15,553 nt of DNA from an uncultured Thiotrichaceae bacterium (GTDB lineage: Bacteria > Pseudomonadota > Gammaproteobacteria > Thiotrichales > Thiotrichaceae). The notes beneath the pieces are model-generated. The model made no database searches, was not told the origin of the DNA, and saw only the letters and a program-made list of their open reading frames with translations. Where the stretch lies: positions 1 to 15,553 of the forward strand of contig CALHTA010000038.1 in assembly GCA_938038645.1 (NCBI GenBank). Reading direction: 5' to 3'. The translations under genes were made by a program, and so were the position numbers. This document shows positions 14,687 to 15,553 of the stretch, piece by piece (the first letter of the stretch is position 1; each line of letters opens with the position of its first letter).

Positions 14687-15553
14687 CTATTCAGTAATGG
14701 GGTAGCCTGTTAGTTCCATATAACCTGCCCCGTTTTTACCACCATCTACTTTCACCACGCCTTCCCAATAAGGGAACTGTGTATCCATCCACTGCTGATC
14801 ATAGAGCGCTTCCACTTTCCATTGTTTGCTCAAGTTTGGCAGCTCAATTTGCCAACTAAGGGGGAGCTCCACTTTCTTCTCTCCGACTTTGACCCAACGC
14901 TTTTCCAGCACTTTAAGCGCAATATCGTCTTGTCCTAGTGGTTTACTACGACCATCCGGTTCAATCCAACTACCACTCAGCCAATGCTTGCCATCAGTTT
15001 GCCTTAAACGGTACACCATTAGAGCTGCACCGCCGCTTAAGTGAAGGGAAAACCAATCCCACCCTAGTTGATTAGGTGATAAAGGCTGCGAACTCCATTC
15101 ACGATCCAACCAAGCTTTGCCTTTTAATGCAATTGACTCGCCTTTGTGAAATACAGATCCCTCAACGATAATGTGCGGCTGACTGTAGTAATAACTTGCT
15201 TGGCCTTGACCAGACTTTTGGCTGTAACCCTTTTCACCATTGAGCACCCAAGGGGTAACGCTATTTAAAGTGGCACTTAATTGAGTTTCACCAATAGCAA
15301 AACTAAGCTCTGAAGGAAAAGGATTGCTGCTGCTTGCTAACCACGACCAATCGTCAATCCAAGCAGAGAAGTTTGTGTTTTTCTGCCTCTTAAGGTCTTG
15401 ACGAGTTGCAACCGTGATACCCGCTTGATTAATCCCTCCTCGTGCAAACCGCTGTTCATGCAAGTGCCCATTTGGCGTTGTTATTGCAGCATGAGCCATC
15501 CACAACTGGTTACTTTCCCACCCTTCTAAAACAGGCTTTGCATCCATTGACTG
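14687..15553 (-). CDS. AttH/CrtC-type lipocalin-like protein, N-terminus outside window
   Basis: This is the C-terminal 288 residues of a protein of the AttH / hydroxyneurosporene-synthase-like family (double-lipocalin fold; 'predicted secreted hydrolase', COG5621). The frame remains open through the last base of the window, so the ATG at 15545-15547 is internal and the signal-peptide region lies outside. Family landmarks visible are NQLWMAHAAITTPNGHLHE followed by RFARGG, a mid-protein GKAWLDREWSSQPL, LGWDWFSLHLSGGAALMVYR, and a terminal FPYWEGVV...GYMELTGY. Genes of this family often follow FtsX-type ABC permease genes, which would lie just outside the window if so (inference). The exact reaction, if any, is unknown. 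It is not evidence for carotenoid synthesis by itself. Confidence 0.82.
   Translation of the reverse strand, partial: QSMDAKPVLEGWESNQLWMAHAAITTPNGHLHEQRFARGGINQAGITVATRQDLKRQKNTNFSAWIDDWSWLASSSNPFPSELSFAIGETQLSATLNSVTPWVLNGEKGYSQKSGQGQASYYYSQPHIIVEGSVFHKGESIALKGKAWLDREWSSQPLSPNQLGWDWFSLHLSGGAALMVYRLRQTDGKHWLSGSWIEPDGRSKPLGQDDIALKVLEKRWVKVGEKKVELPLSWQIELPNLSKQWKVEALYDQQWMDTQFPYWEGVVKVDGGKNGAGYMELTGYPITE

Noticed and set aside
14687..15553. Carotenoid biosynthesis (CrtC) as the function of the last gene
   Set aside because: The family is broad, only the C-terminal part is in view and no other carotenoid gene is present, so only the lipocalin-like family is claimed.

Overview
The window is a stretch of ordinary, gene-dense gammaproteobacterial chromosome of moderate G+C. 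The lineage looks free-living and outside the Enterobacterales. The order mutL-miaA-hfq-hflX is the classic gammaproteobacterial hfq cluster. Hfq, MiaA, Rho, thioredoxin, Gor and OxyR all align by eye along most of their length with the E. coli proteins. MutL, however, carries the C-terminal endonuclease metal-binding motifs that E. coli MutL lacks, as in Pseudomonas-type mismatch repair. The genus cannot be named from the sequence alone. No tRNA, rRNA, CRISPR array, insertion sequence or prophage gene was seen. No gene-free stretch exceeds 300 bases; the longest are the trxA-rho interval (238), the cobW/HopJ interval (209, A+T-rich, no convincing promoter found) and the interval upstream of trxA (208).

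Layout. 1-3286: the end of mutL, then miaA, hfq and hflX, all on +, covering mismatch repair, tRNA modification, RNA chaperone and ribosome-associated GTPase. miaA and hflX both appear to start with TTG. 3394-3990: a YfeY/DUF1131-type lipoprotein, convergent with a GT4 glycosyltransferase at 4013-5173. 5305-7688: a divergent redox pair, oxyR (-) and gor (+), separated by about 131 bp. 7698-8405: an exported DUF3108 protein on -. 8614-10429: trxA then rho, with a structured rho leader and two hairpins after rho. 10482-10913: a small lipoprotein on -. 10988-13077: a two-gene unit made of an unrecognised 70-residue protein and a Rad50/SMC-like ATPase whose coiled coil is interrupted by a transmembrane hairpin. 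13104-14129: a CobW-type metal-chaperone GTPase on -. 14339-14683: a HopJ-family protein. 14687-15553: the C-terminal part of an AttH/CrtC-type lipocalin-like protein that runs out of the window.

How the genes relate. Gor, TrxA and OxyR form a thiol-redox and peroxide-response neighbourhood. The hfq cluster and rho are RNA-biology genes. The best candidate for something undescribed is the pair at 10988-13077: a membrane-anchored Rad50-like ATPase with degenerate ABC motifs and no Mre11-type nuclease partner, preceded at 2 bp by a small protein I do not recognise. A recurring architectural theme is inverted repeats at gene 3' ends that include, or lie within a few bases of, stop codons (3986-4017, 8945-8981, 10423-10450, 13091-13120). 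Only the terminator at 10469-10512 has a clear U-tract.
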